This document shows, in pieces, positions 19,804-27,807 of a stretch of DNA of 64,000 nt. Each line of letters opens with the position of its first letter. Positions within the stretch are counted from its first letter, which is position 1. Where the stretch lies: contig NZ_OZ032150.1 in NCBI RefSeq assembly GCF_964026445.1, positions 310,001-374,000 on the forward strand, in the 5' to 3' direction. The position numbers and the translations under genes are program-made. The notes below the pieces were generated by a model. It was not told where the DNA came from and ran no database searches. It worked only from the letters and a program-made list of their open reading frames with translations. The stretch is from Rickettsia endosymbiont of Cantharis rufa (GTDB lineage: Bacteria; Pseudomonadota; Alphaproteobacteria; Rickettsiales; Rickettsiaceae).

Positions 19804-19831
19804 TTGAAAGCCATTATGACTTTGTTATAAT
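19804..19831 (+). promoter_or_regulatory. Sigma-70-type promoter of the small secreted protein
   Basis: TTGAAA (19804-19809), a 16-base spacer and TATAAT (19826-19831) lie about 31 bases before the ATG at 19863. A perfect -10 box and five of six -35 bases make this one of the clearest promoters in the window. Confidence 0.65.
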
Positions 19832-19862
19832 CATAATTACAAAAACAAAAAAGGTTTACAAA

Positions 19863-20111
19863 ATGAAAAATTTATTGAAGATTTTATTAATTCTCGCTTT
19901 CGCAAGTCCAGTATTTGCTTCATCAATGCAAATGCCTGACCCAGCTTCAGTTACAACAATCCAAATACAAGCTATGAGTAGCGACGACCAGCAGGCTTGG
20001 GTTGCTAGCTTAACAGCGGATCAGTACAATATGTTAAGTCCTGATGTTCAAAAGTGGGTAATGGAGAATACTACTGATGCTCAAAAACAAGCTTTAGGAA
20101 TTAATCAGTAA
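19863..20111 (+). CDS. Small secreted protein of unknown function (82 aa)
   Basis: It has an N-terminal signal peptide (MKNLLKILLILAFASPVFAS, cleavage likely after VFA), then a short mature chain of about 63 residues with a DDQQAWVASLTADQYNMLSP segment and a C-terminal WVMENTTDAQKQAL helix. It has no cysteines and no lipobox. I do not recognise the family. The strong promoter upstream and a hairpin 30 bases downstream suggest a single-gene transcription unit exporting a periplasmic or secreted helical protein. Confidence 0.7.
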   Translation: MKNLLKILLILAFASPVFASSMQMPDPASVTTIQIQAMSSDDQQAWVASLTADQYNMLSPDVQKWVMENTTDAQKQALGINQ

Positions 20112-20140
20112 TATTTTAATTAATTTTTAAAATTGATAGG

Positions 20141-20173
20141 GGGCTGTTAACAAAATAATTTTATTAGCAGTCC
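20141..20173 (+). terminator. Hairpin after the small secreted protein (short form of a MITE-like end)
   Basis: GGGCTGTTAACAAAAT pairs with ATTTTATTAGCAGTCC with few mismatches. The arms match the ends of the 160-bp element at 41758-41917, so this may be its deletion derivative now acting as a terminator. There is no clear T-run after it. Confidence 0.45.
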
Positions 20174-20370
20174 TACATGTTAGGAATAATTATTCTTAAC
20201 ATATATCAGTAAAAGCTTCTGCTTTCTCTTCCTTTTCAATCCTCCAGTTATCGTGTCATGTATAAATATCTATTTATTCTTTAGTGCAATAATACGATAA
20301 TTATTGTAAGTTATAACTTGGCTCTTTCTATGTCATTCCTGCAAAAGCGTTGTTGCATGAATACCCGAAT

Positions 20371-20490
20371 CGTCATTGCGAGGAGCGAAGCTTTGCTGCA
20401 ATCCAGAAAAATAATTAAAAAATCCTGATTTATAGAATTTTTTTACTGGATTGCTTCGTTGAAACTTGCAGCCTCTTCTCGCAATGACGG
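20371..20490. repeat. RPE-type palindromic repeat
   Basis: It begins CGTCATTGCGAGGAGCGAAG and ends TCTCGCAATGACGG, with CAATCCAG and CTGGATTGC facing each other. Its right end is open in frame with the MFS gene that follows. Confidence 0.8.
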
Positions 20491-20548
20491 AAAAATCAAT
20501 CCACGCAACAATACTTTACTAAAACAACCTAAAAATAACAAATTATTT

Positions 20549-21724
20549 ATGAAATTACTTATTACCGTAATCATCATGGAAATACTTGCTGGAGCGGAAA
20601 TAGATTTATTCGTTCCAAGTTTCCCTGAAATACAGGATACATTCAAGCTTTCGACTTTTATGACAGAATTATTACTCGGTGTAAACCTAACTGCTTATTG
20701 TATTACTTCGCTTATAGTCGGTAATTTAGGAGATAGGTACGGACGCAGACCGATTATTATACTTGGTTTATTGATTTTTAATCTTGGTAGTTTATTTTGT
20801 GTATTTGCAAATAATTATGAAGCTATATTACTTGGAAGATTTTTGCAAGGATGCGGGATATCATCGGTTGCGGTGCTAGTATATGTCGTACTTGCTGATA
20901 TTTATTCGGTACAAGAGCAGCAAAAATTAATGGGCATTTTAAACGGCACTATTACGCTTTCTATGGCTTTTGCACCGGTTTTAGGCAGTTACGTCAATTT
21001 ATTTTGGGGATGGAGAGGTAATTTTGTTTTATTATTCGCACTTGGTTTAATTAGCTTAATTCTAGGTATATTTCATATTCCAAAAAGAGAAGTTAACAAA
21101 AAAATACGTATTTCTTTAAAAGAATATATCCCTATTTTTAAATCTAGAAAAGCTATATATTATATACTTACAATGATGTTTCTTGCTCAAGGATATTGGA
21201 TATTTATCGGGATTGCACCTATTTTATATATGCAAGATTTAGGTGTAACTTTAGAATATTTTGGACTTTACCAAGGATCAATGGCAGCTTTATTTTCCAT
21301 TATGAGCTTTTCAAGCGGTCATTGTTTTAAAAAATTCGGTATTAAAAATTGCTTCTATTTTGGCGTTATATTTATAATACTATTCTTGGTAGGAAATAGC
21401 ATATTGATTATATTTAATATTAATAATCCTTTAATCATAACGATAGTTACGCTATTATTATCACTTGGTGTAATATATCCGATTAACATATTATGGCCTC
21501 TACTTTTAGAAGCTATCCCCGATGGTAAAGCTCGTATGACTGCTATTTTTACTTCGGCTAGATTGATTCTAACGGCATTTGGATTACAATTAGTAGGCTT
21601 TTTATATAACGGTACTTTTGCCCCTCTTAGCATTACTATATGTATTGTTACGATATTTGGGTTAGTAACGCTACCTAAGTTATTTAAATATGATAATGTT
21701 TTTGAGATTTCTGAGAGAGTGTAA
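20549..21724 (+). CDS. MFS drug-resistance transporter, Bcr/CflA type
   Basis: From the ATG at 20549 (MKLLITVIIMEILAGAEIDL) this has 391 residues and about 12 membrane helices. The Bcr/CflA signs are IDLFVPSFPEIQ after helix 1, the GNLGDRYGRRP loop between helices 2 and 3, and GRFLQGCG in helix 4. It is expected to be an inner-membrane proton-driven exporter; the substrate is unknown. The frame is open for 90 bases upstream through an RPE repeat, so an extended N-terminus is possible but unlikely. The helix-rich frame is intact. Confidence 0.87.
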   Translation: MKLLITVIIMEILAGAEIDLFVPSFPEIQDTFKLSTFMTELLLGVNLTAYCITSLIVGNLGDRYGRRPIIILGLLIFNLGSLFCVFANNYEAILLGRFLQGCGISSVAVLVYVVLADIYSVQEQQKLMGILNGTITLSMAFAPVLGSYVNLFWGWRGNFVLLFALGLISLILGIFHIPKREVNKKIRISLKEYIPIFKSRKAIYYILTMMFLAQGYWIFIGIAPILYMQDLGVTLEYFGLYQGSMAALFSIMSFSSGHCFKKFGIKNCFYFGVIFIILFLVGNSILIIFNINNPLIITIVTLLLSLGVIYPINILWPLLLEAIPDGKARMTAIFTSARLILTAFGLQLVGFLYNGTFAPLSITICIVTIFGLVTLPKLFKYDNVFEISERV

Positions 21725-21768
21725 ATGCAGCTGTGTCGTACCACATGGGTATCAGCTTAAGAATCGAT

Positions 21769-21866
21769 GTCATTCCTGCAAAAGCAAGAATCCAGCGTAA
21801 AGCGAGATAAATCGAGCTTTTAAAAAGCTTTAAGGTAATGGATTCCCGCCTACGCGGGAATGACAT
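21769..21866. repeat. RPE-type palindromic repeat
   Basis: The arms GTCATTCCTGCAAAAGCAAG and TCCCGCCTACGCGGGAATGA flank a middle with CAGCGTAAAGCGAGATAAAT. It separates the MFS gene and lolE. Confidence 0.8.
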
Positions 21867-21899
21867 AAAAAGCTTCTAAAATAACAAATATAAATAAAA

Positions 21900-23147
21900 A
21901 TGATTAATAATAGTTTTATCTTCAAAATAGCTTTCAGATATTTTAGAGCTAAGAAAAATGAAAAGTTTGTTTCTATTATTTCTGCCTTTTCTTTAGTTGG
22001 CGTAATGATTGGCGTTGCAGCACTGATAGTCGTAATGTCCGTTATGAACGGTTTTCATATAGAGCTTACTAAAAATATTATCGGGTTAAATGGGGATATA
22101 GTAATAAATCGGCAAGGTGGTAGTATTGATAACTATGAAGAGATTAAAGCTAAACTCCTAAAACAAGATTATGTAAAACATGTAGCATTTATTGCTCACG
22201 GCCAAGCTTTGGCTCTTGGTAAAAGTAATAATAGCGGTGTACTTGTTAAAGGTATAAAATTAAAGGATCTAAGTTTAAGAAATGAAATTTTTAAAAATGT
22301 AAATTTTGGTAGTTTTGATAATTTTCGCGGCAAAAACGTAATAGCGCTCGGAGAACAATTAGCAAGCAATTTAGGAGTAACTGTCGGGGATAAGATTAGA
22401 TTAATTTCACCGAATTCAGTTTCTACGGCCTTTGGCAATATGCCAAGGTCAAAAGAATTTAAAGTTATCGCAATTTTCAATAGCGGTATGTATGATTATG
22501 ATTTGACAACAATATTAATGCCGCTTACCGCAGCGCAAAATTTCTTATCTCTTGGCGACGATATTAATTTAATCGAAATTAATAGTTTAGATCCCGATAA
22601 AGCTCTTGCATATTCATATAAAATACAATCATTATTAGGTCCAAACCTATACGTATTTAATTGGCAAATCTTAAATTCACAATTTTTAAGTGCCCTTGCT
22701 GTTGAGCGTACTGCTATGTTTACTATCCTATCTTTAATTATTACGGTCGCCGCATTTAATATTATTTCGAGCTTATTTATGCTCGTTAAAGATAAAACTT
22801 CAGATATTGCAATTCTTAGGACCATGGGAGCAAGTACTAAGCAAATAATGCTTATTTTTATCTATAACGGAATGTTTATAGGATTGCTTGGCACAACACT
22901 AGGTGTAATCCTTGGTGTTACTTTCTCTCATAATATCCAAGCTATCAAAAATTATTTGGAGCGTATAACCGGTACTAAAATTTTCGAGGCAGCTATTTAT
23001 TTTCTTTATAGTTTACCTTCAAAAGTAAGAGCTGAGGATATTATTTTAATTACCTCTTTATCTATAATATTGTGTTTTCTTGCAACAATTTATCCTTCTT
23101 ATAGAGCCTCAAAATTAAACCCCGTGGATGCCCTAAGATATGAATAA
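21900..23147 (+). CDS. lolE: Lipoprotein-releasing system transmembrane protein LolC/LolE
   Basis: This 415-residue inner-membrane protein releases lipoproteins for transfer to LolA. It has an N-terminal helix (VGVMIGVAALIVVMSVMNGF), a large periplasmic domain (about 50-265), then three C-terminal helices and the FtsX-type segment FNIISSLFMLVKDKTSDIAI. The C-terminus KLNPVDALRYE is typical of LolC/E. It overlaps lolD by 8 bases. A single LolC/E is assumed to form a homodimer. Confidence 0.94.
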   Translation: MINNSFIFKIAFRYFRAKKNEKFVSIISAFSLVGVMIGVAALIVVMSVMNGFHIELTKNIIGLNGDIVINRQGGSIDNYEEIKAKLLKQDYVKHVAFIAHGQALALGKSNNSGVLVKGIKLKDLSLRNEIFKNVNFGSFDNFRGKNVIALGEQLASNLGVTVGDKIRLISPNSVSTAFGNMPRSKEFKVIAIFNSGMYDYDLTTILMPLTAAQNFLSLGDDINLIEINSLDPDKALAYSYKIQSLLGPNLYVFNWQILNSQFLSALAVERTAMFTILSLIITVAAFNIISSLFMLVKDKTSDIAILRTMGASTKQIMLIFIYNGMFIGLLGTTLGVILGVTFSHNIQAIKNYLERITGTKIFEAAIYFLYSLPSKVRAEDIILITSLSIILCFLATIYPSYRASKLNPVDALRYE

Positions 23148-23805
23148 TACAGCCCTCATTCTAAAAAATATCTCAAAACATTACAGCCAAGGCAAAACTG
23201 TTGTTAGGGTACTCGATGATCTTAATTTAACTGTCAATGAAGGTGAATTAATCGCTATAATAGGTTCTTCAGGTAGCGGCAAATCGACTTTACTACATAT
23301 TGCTGGCTTACTTGATAAACCTACAAACGGTCAAATCATTATACCAAATAGCGAGTATAAGAAAAATCATCTAATTCGTCTTCATTATTTAGGTTTTATC
23401 TATCAGCAACATCACTTACTTAAAGATTTTACCGCCCTTGAAAATGTTATTATGCCAAGGCTTATTAGCGGTCTTGATCAAAAAGAAGCAATAGAGGATG
23501 CAACAAAGATATTAGAAAGTTTAGGACTTGGAAGAAAGCTCTATAATATGCCCGGAGAATTATCAGGAGGCGAGCGGCAACGAGTCGCAGTAGCTCGGAG
23601 CTTAATTAATAAGCCGAAAATTATTTTAGCAGATGAACCAACCGGTAATTTAGACCCCAAAACCACAAGTGAAGTATTTAATTTATTTTTAAAAGTAGCA
23701 AGGCAGCAAAATACCGCCGTTATTATGGTAACACATAACTATGAGTTAGCACATAAACTGGATAAATTATATAAGCTAAAGCACGGATTATTAAATATAG
23801 CTTGA
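23140..23805 (+). CDS. lolD: Lipoprotein-releasing system ATP-binding protein LolD
   Basis: This 221-residue ABC ATPase has Walker A GSSGSGKST, the signature LSGGERQRVAVARSL and Walker B IILADEPTGNLD. It overlaps lolE by 8 bases, so the two are one translation-coupled unit. The length is normal. Confidence 0.96.
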   Translation: MNNTALILKNISKHYSQGKTVVRVLDDLNLTVNEGELIAIIGSSGSGKSTLLHIAGLLDKPTNGQIIIPNSEYKKNHLIRLHYLGFIYQQHHLLKDFTALENVIMPRLISGLDQKEAIEDATKILESLGLGRKLYNMPGELSGGERQRVAVARSLINKPKIILADEPTGNLDPKTTSEVFNLFLKVARQQNTAVIMVTHNYELAHKLDKLYKLKHGLLNIA

Positions 23806-23859
23806 TTTAAAGCTCAAAAATTCTGATAATTATATATAGCTTCTGCGAATATTTCTAAA

Positions 23860-23965
23860 AAGATTGAATTTTGGCTATTTTTTGCTGCAAATTATAAGAT
23901 TTTATTTAAAATATGAATAACTATTCCTTCAAAAATCTTATTAATTTTCGCTAAAAAATATCTCA
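23860..23965. repeat. AT-rich palindromic repeat core
   Basis: GCTGCAAATTATAAGATTTT, a central ATGAATAACTATTCC and CAAAAATCTTATTAATTTTC recur with small changes inside the element at 41758-41917, and the end CTAAAATCTTATTAATT recurs at the right edge of the window. The arms TTTTAGCGAAAATTAATAAG-like and CTTATAATTTGCAGC-like only partly pair. Confidence 0.5.
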
Positions 23966-24024
23966 AAATAGCAAATTAATTAGAAATTTTCATAGAACCT
24001 AATATTTTTTAATAAAGGTTAGTA

Positions 24025-26319
24025 ATGACTGAGCCTATTATATTTACTCTTTTACTTGGCAACAAAAATCAGATATTAGAGGAAATACAAAATCAGGAAA
24101 TACAAAATCAGGAAACTCAAAATAAACTACCTATTATCCAGCTTCAAGTTAATAAAGAATCCCATATACCCGATAAAGAACGTATTTTTTCGGAAATCTT
24201 AGAAAAATCTCGCAAAGAAGACAAAACGCCGATTTTTAACATTCAACTTAATAGTAATAATGTAAAACCCATTTTTCAGGTACAAGATTTAATTAATGCA
24301 CAAAATTTAAATATAAAAACTACTATTACTTTTGATCGATATAATTCACTAATTCAAAATTCTGAGCTAGAAGCTTACTGGAAGCAAGTTATGGAAAAAG
24401 TTGATCATGTTTTTTTTACAAATGAAGCAGATCAAAATTTAGCCATAACCGATGGTATAGTACCAAAAGATAAAACCACTGCAGTTACGGATATAAGTTT
24501 AGTAACATCTGTTTTTAACAATCTTGTATATGATCGTGAAATTGACCATTTACTCTCTGATACGATACCTGATAAAGCAAAATTAGATAAAATAATAAAA
24601 AATGCTAAAAATCAAGGTGGCAGAGTAATAATAGAAACTTGGCCTATCTCTACGGATGAAGCAACAAGTCTTATAACTGCTAAATTCGGTATTACCTCTG
24701 AAGATCAAATTTACGGACTAAAACTCGAAATTAATGAAATTCTAAAAGATACAAGCAACGCAGCTCAGAACCTAACAAAGTATGTATCGCAAATATCAGC
24801 GCAATTCCAAAAAGATTTAGGTAAAGCTGAGATAAATCCTATCGACTTTAATTTTAATACAGAGAAAGTTATGAGAGATAGATCCGGGGATATACAAGCA
24901 GAACAAACAACACTATATGAACCTCCAGAAGAAAACCAACTAAAACCACCAGGCTTCTTTAGAAAAGTTTTTAACTATTTTAAAGATACGGTAACTAGTT
25001 TTAAAGAAGCAATATTCGGTAAAAAAGAAGAGTCCAAAACTCAAGAATCAGCAAACCTAACTGCACAAGCGGAACCAAAGCCTAAACCGGCAATAGCGCA
25101 AGGACAGCAAGTAGTTGCTACCCCTACGCAGCAATCTCCTATTAATGACCAAGAGCCATGGAAAAAACTAGGAATTCCACGGCAAATGTATGAGGAATCT
25201 CTAAAAGCAAAACAACAATTATCGAAGTCAACAATAACACAAGCGAAATCGGCGACTGTTATACCTCCTGTAAATCAACCGCAACAACAGGCCTCTAAAA
25301 ACTCTCCGGTTATAGGTTCAAGTCAAAAGCAACAAGATAAGCCATTTGGTGTGACAGAGCAAGATTATAAAGTGATGATGCCTGCTAGTGCTTCTATTAA
25401 TCCAAGTAATGATTTTAATATCAATGATTTTAAATATGAGATATCTCAAGAAGATATTAATAATGTAAAAAACCAAGATTATTGGTACAATCAAAATGAC
25501 ATTATAAATATCTTGGTAGAAGAATTAAAAGATATGAATGTCTCTATACAACCGGCTATTAGTTTACAAAATACTAAAACTATAGAAGAAAACCTTAAAG
25601 ATCTTATATTATCACCCGAAGAAAAACAAAAAGCTTTGGAAGAAATTCAGGATATGGAAGAAGTGCTGAGAGGAAATACTACAGCTTTAAAAGAAGTAGA
25701 AGACAGAGAAAAAATACTTAATCTTCCAGAAAAAGAACGTGAAAAACAAGTAGAAAAGCTTCTTAATGCCCTAGAGTCTGAACAAAAAATTAATATAGAT
25801 ATTTTAAAAAGAGCCATTAAAGATATACAAGACAACGGAAAAGAATGTGCAGTGATATCAGTAGAGATGGGTACCGGACATTGGTGTAACTTATTTATGA
25901 CTCCAAATAAACAAGATAATCAAGTAACTATAACTTTTAACGATTCCTTCGGGCATTCTATGGATAGGGATAATACTATATTACGTGACACAATAAACGA
26001 AGCATTTAAAAATAAAACACCCCCATTTATTTATGATGAACAAACAAGACAGCAAGATAATAGTTCAGATTGCGGTCCTTTTTCTGTAGAGAACGGTATT
26101 AGAAAAGCTAAAGGCCAACCAATTCTTACTGAGGCAGAAGCATTAGGTAAAGGGAAAGATGTAAGAGAGCGGCATGTAGCAATATTAACTAGGGTTTTGA
26201 CTAAACAACAAGCTAGGGAAGTGATGAGTCAAGCAAAGGCAACCCCACCCCAACAACCAAGTAATAAATTTCAGAATATGGTTGGTCAAAGAAAAAATAA
26301 TCCATCGATAAGACGCTAG
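24025..26319 (+). CDS. Large CE-clan (Ulp1/C48-like) cysteine protease, candidate effector
   Basis: This 764-residue protein has a C-terminal Ulp1-type protease core. The catalytic His is H619 in GTGHWCNL, Asp is D640 in FNDSFGHSMD, the oxyanion Gln is Q677 and the nucleophile is C683 in QDNSSDCGPFSVENGI. These spacings fit the CE clan, whose bacterial members act as deubiquitinases, deSUMOylases or acetyltransferases inside host cells. Residues 1-270 form a domain I do not recognise. Residues 280-450 are proline/glutamine-rich linkers (PQQQASKNS), and 490-600 is helical and charged. There is no signal peptide, so export would need a type IV or other system. It is alone between lolD and corC. 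Host targeting is inferred. Confidence 0.85.
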   Translation: MTEPIIFTLLLGNKNQILEEIQNQEIQNQETQNKLPIIQLQVNKESHIPDKERIFSEILEKSRKEDKTPIFNIQLNSNNVKPIFQVQDLINAQNLNIKTTITFDRYNSLIQNSELEAYWKQVMEKVDHVFFTNEADQNLAITDGIVPKDKTTAVTDISLVTSVFNNLVYDREIDHLLSDTIPDKAKLDKIIKNAKNQGGRVIIETWPISTDEATSLITAKFGITSEDQIYGLKLEINEILKDTSNAAQNLTKYVSQISAQFQKDLGKAEINPIDFNFNTEKVMRDRSGDIQAEQTTLYEPPEENQLKPPGFFRKVFNYFKDTVTSFKEAIFGKKEESKTQESANLTAQAEPKPKPAIAQGQQVVATPTQQSPINDQEPWKKLGIPRQMYEESLKAKQQLSKSTITQAKSATVIPPVNQPQQQASKNSPVIGSSQKQQDKPFGVTEQDYKVMMPASASINPSNDFNINDFKYEISQEDINNVKNQDYWYNQNDIINILVEELKDMNVSIQPAISLQNTKTIEENLKDLILSPEEKQKALEEIQDMEEVLRGNTTALKEVEDREKILNLPEKEREKQVEKLLNALESEQKINIDILKRAIKDIQDNGKECAVISVEMGTGHWCNLFMTPNKQDNQVTITFNDSFGHSMDRDNTILRDTINEAFKNKTPPFIYDEQTRQQDNSSDCGPFSVENGIRKAKGQPILTEAEALGKGKDVRERHVAILTRVLTKQQAREVMSQAKATPPQQPSNKFQNMVGQRKNNPSIRR

Positions 26320-26462
26320 ACTTCTTATATAACGTAGCTAATAAGGAGGAACCCCTTCGGAAACACTTCACCTCGCACCGCAGCGTACAATAAAGTACGC
26401 GAGGATGCGAGTACTGGATTGACGTACAAATTATCCTTAGAAGCAAGTCATGCAAGAAGTCT
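26318..26462. repeat. Palindromic repeat after the CE-clan protease gene
   Basis: The outer arms AGACTTCTTATATAACGTAG and AGTCATGCAAGAAGTCT face each other. Its centre GTACGCGAGGATGCGAGTAC and GATTGACGTACAAATTATCC match the repeat at 17668-17812. It starts at the gene's stop codon. Confidence 0.65.
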
Positions 26463-26532
26463 AAAAAAACATTAGGCAAAATCTATAATTCCTAATATAA
26501 TTACTTATAGTTAATTTATATTTTAACAAAGA

Positions 26533-27807
26533 ATGACTACCATACTTGTGATCGTTATTATAATAATGATCGCCTTATCTGCTTTATTTGCTGCTACCGA
26601 AACCGCTATTACAGCTTCTTCACCAGGGAAGATTCATAAGCTTAAAATAGCCGGTAATAAGCGTGCTAAAACAGTTTTAGAGGTTCTTAAGAAAAAAGAA
26701 AAAGTCATAGGAACTCTACTAATAGGCAATAGTTTAATCAATACGATTTGCACTACTATTGCTACTACTCTCTTTATTAGCTTTCTCGGAGATAATGGAC
26801 TCATTGTTGCTTCTGGCGTTATGGCTTTTATAATTATTGTTTTTGCTGAAGTAGTACCTAAAGCAATAGCCGTTGCTAAGCCTGAACAATTAGCATTAAA
26901 AATGGCTTCAACTATCGTAATCTTTTTAAAGCTTTTCAAACCTATTAATATTGCTCTTGATTACATTACAAAAATATTTTGCTTCATATTTCGTATTAAT
27001 TTAAATCCTCAAATATCAGGAACGGAGGAAGTAAGAGGTGTTATTGAGCATTACCATCAAGAAGGCGGAGTTTATAAATCCGATCGTAATATGCTTGGCG
27101 GGATCTTAGATATACGTAATATGACGGTATCGGAAATTATGACTCATAGAAGTAGTATTATAGCTCTTAATATCGACCTACCTCATGAAGTAATAATTAA
27201 AACTTTATTATCAGGCTCTCATACACGTATACCTTTATGGCAAGATAATAGAGACAATATAATAGGTATTCTTAATTTAAAAGATCTGCTTAAAGCATTA
27301 TACGAAAACAATAATGATGCAAAAAAAATTGATATTAATAAACTTTTAACTCCGCCTTGGTTTATCCCTGAGAATGCACTCGTAGTAGACCAGTTACATG
27401 CCTTTAGAGAGCGTAATAATCATTTTGCTTGTGTTGTAGATGAGTATGGTACTCTGCTAGGTATTATTACTCTTGAAGATGTTATAGAAGAAATCGTAGG
27501 ACCTATTACCGACGAGCATGATAGGCTTAATAATGAAATTATCAAAAAGTCTAATACCGAGTTCATTATAAAAGGAACTACGACTATTAGGGATATTAAT
27601 CGAGAGCTTGATTGGAATTTATCAGATGAGGATGCAAACACTATCGCAGGATTAATAATCCATAAAATTGCTAGAATCCCAAATCAGGGAGAAGTAACAG
27701 AAATATTTAACTTAAAGGTAATTATTTTAAAGAAAATTGCCAATAAGATTGATAGTGTAAAAATTACTGTACTACCTACTACCCAGGAAGCACAAAACAG
27801 TGAGTAA
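26533..27807 (+). CDS. CNNM/CorB-HlyC family membrane protein (DUF21 + CBS + CorC domain)
   Basis: This 424-residue protein has a DUF21 membrane domain (about 1-170, four helices, ALSALFAATETAI motif), a pair of CBS domains (about 195-320, VSEIMTHRSSIIAL, HFACVVDEYGTLLGIITLED) and a C-terminal CorC_HlyC domain. The family covers Mg/Co efflux-linked proteins and rickettsial hemolysin C-like proteins (TlyC is a related short form). Its stop overlaps ccmF by 8 bases. Ion transport is a family inference. Confidence 0.88.
   Translation: MTTILVIVIIIMIALSALFAATETAITASSPGKIHKLKIAGNKRAKTVLEVLKKKEKVIGTLLIGNSLINTICTTIATTLFISFLGDNGLIVASGVMAFIIIVFAEVVPKAIAVAKPEQLALKMASTIVIFLKLFKPINIALDYITKIFCFIFRINLNPQISGTEEVRGVIEHYHQEGGVYKSDRNMLGGILDIRNMTVSEIMTHRSSIIALNIDLPHEVIIKTLLSGSHTRIPLWQDNRDNIIGILNLKDLLKALYENNNDAKKIDINKLLTPPWFIPENALVVDQLHAFRERNNHFACVVDEYGTLLGIITLEDVIEEIVGPITDEHDRLNNEIIKKSNTEFIIKGTTTIRDINRELDWNLSDEDANTIAGLIIHKIARIPNQGEVTEIFNLKVIILKKIANKIDSVKITVLPTTQEAQNSE

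Noticed and set aside
19530..19814. 94-residue minus-strand frame and similar ones at 21684, 39092, 59659
   Set aside because: All run through RPE repeats and end in repeat-type peptides (FLDSRLRGND); no independent coding support.
20459..20548. N-terminal extension of the Bcr/CflA transporter
   Set aside because: The extra 30 residues are encoded by an RPE arm; the ATG at 20549 directly precedes the first membrane helix.
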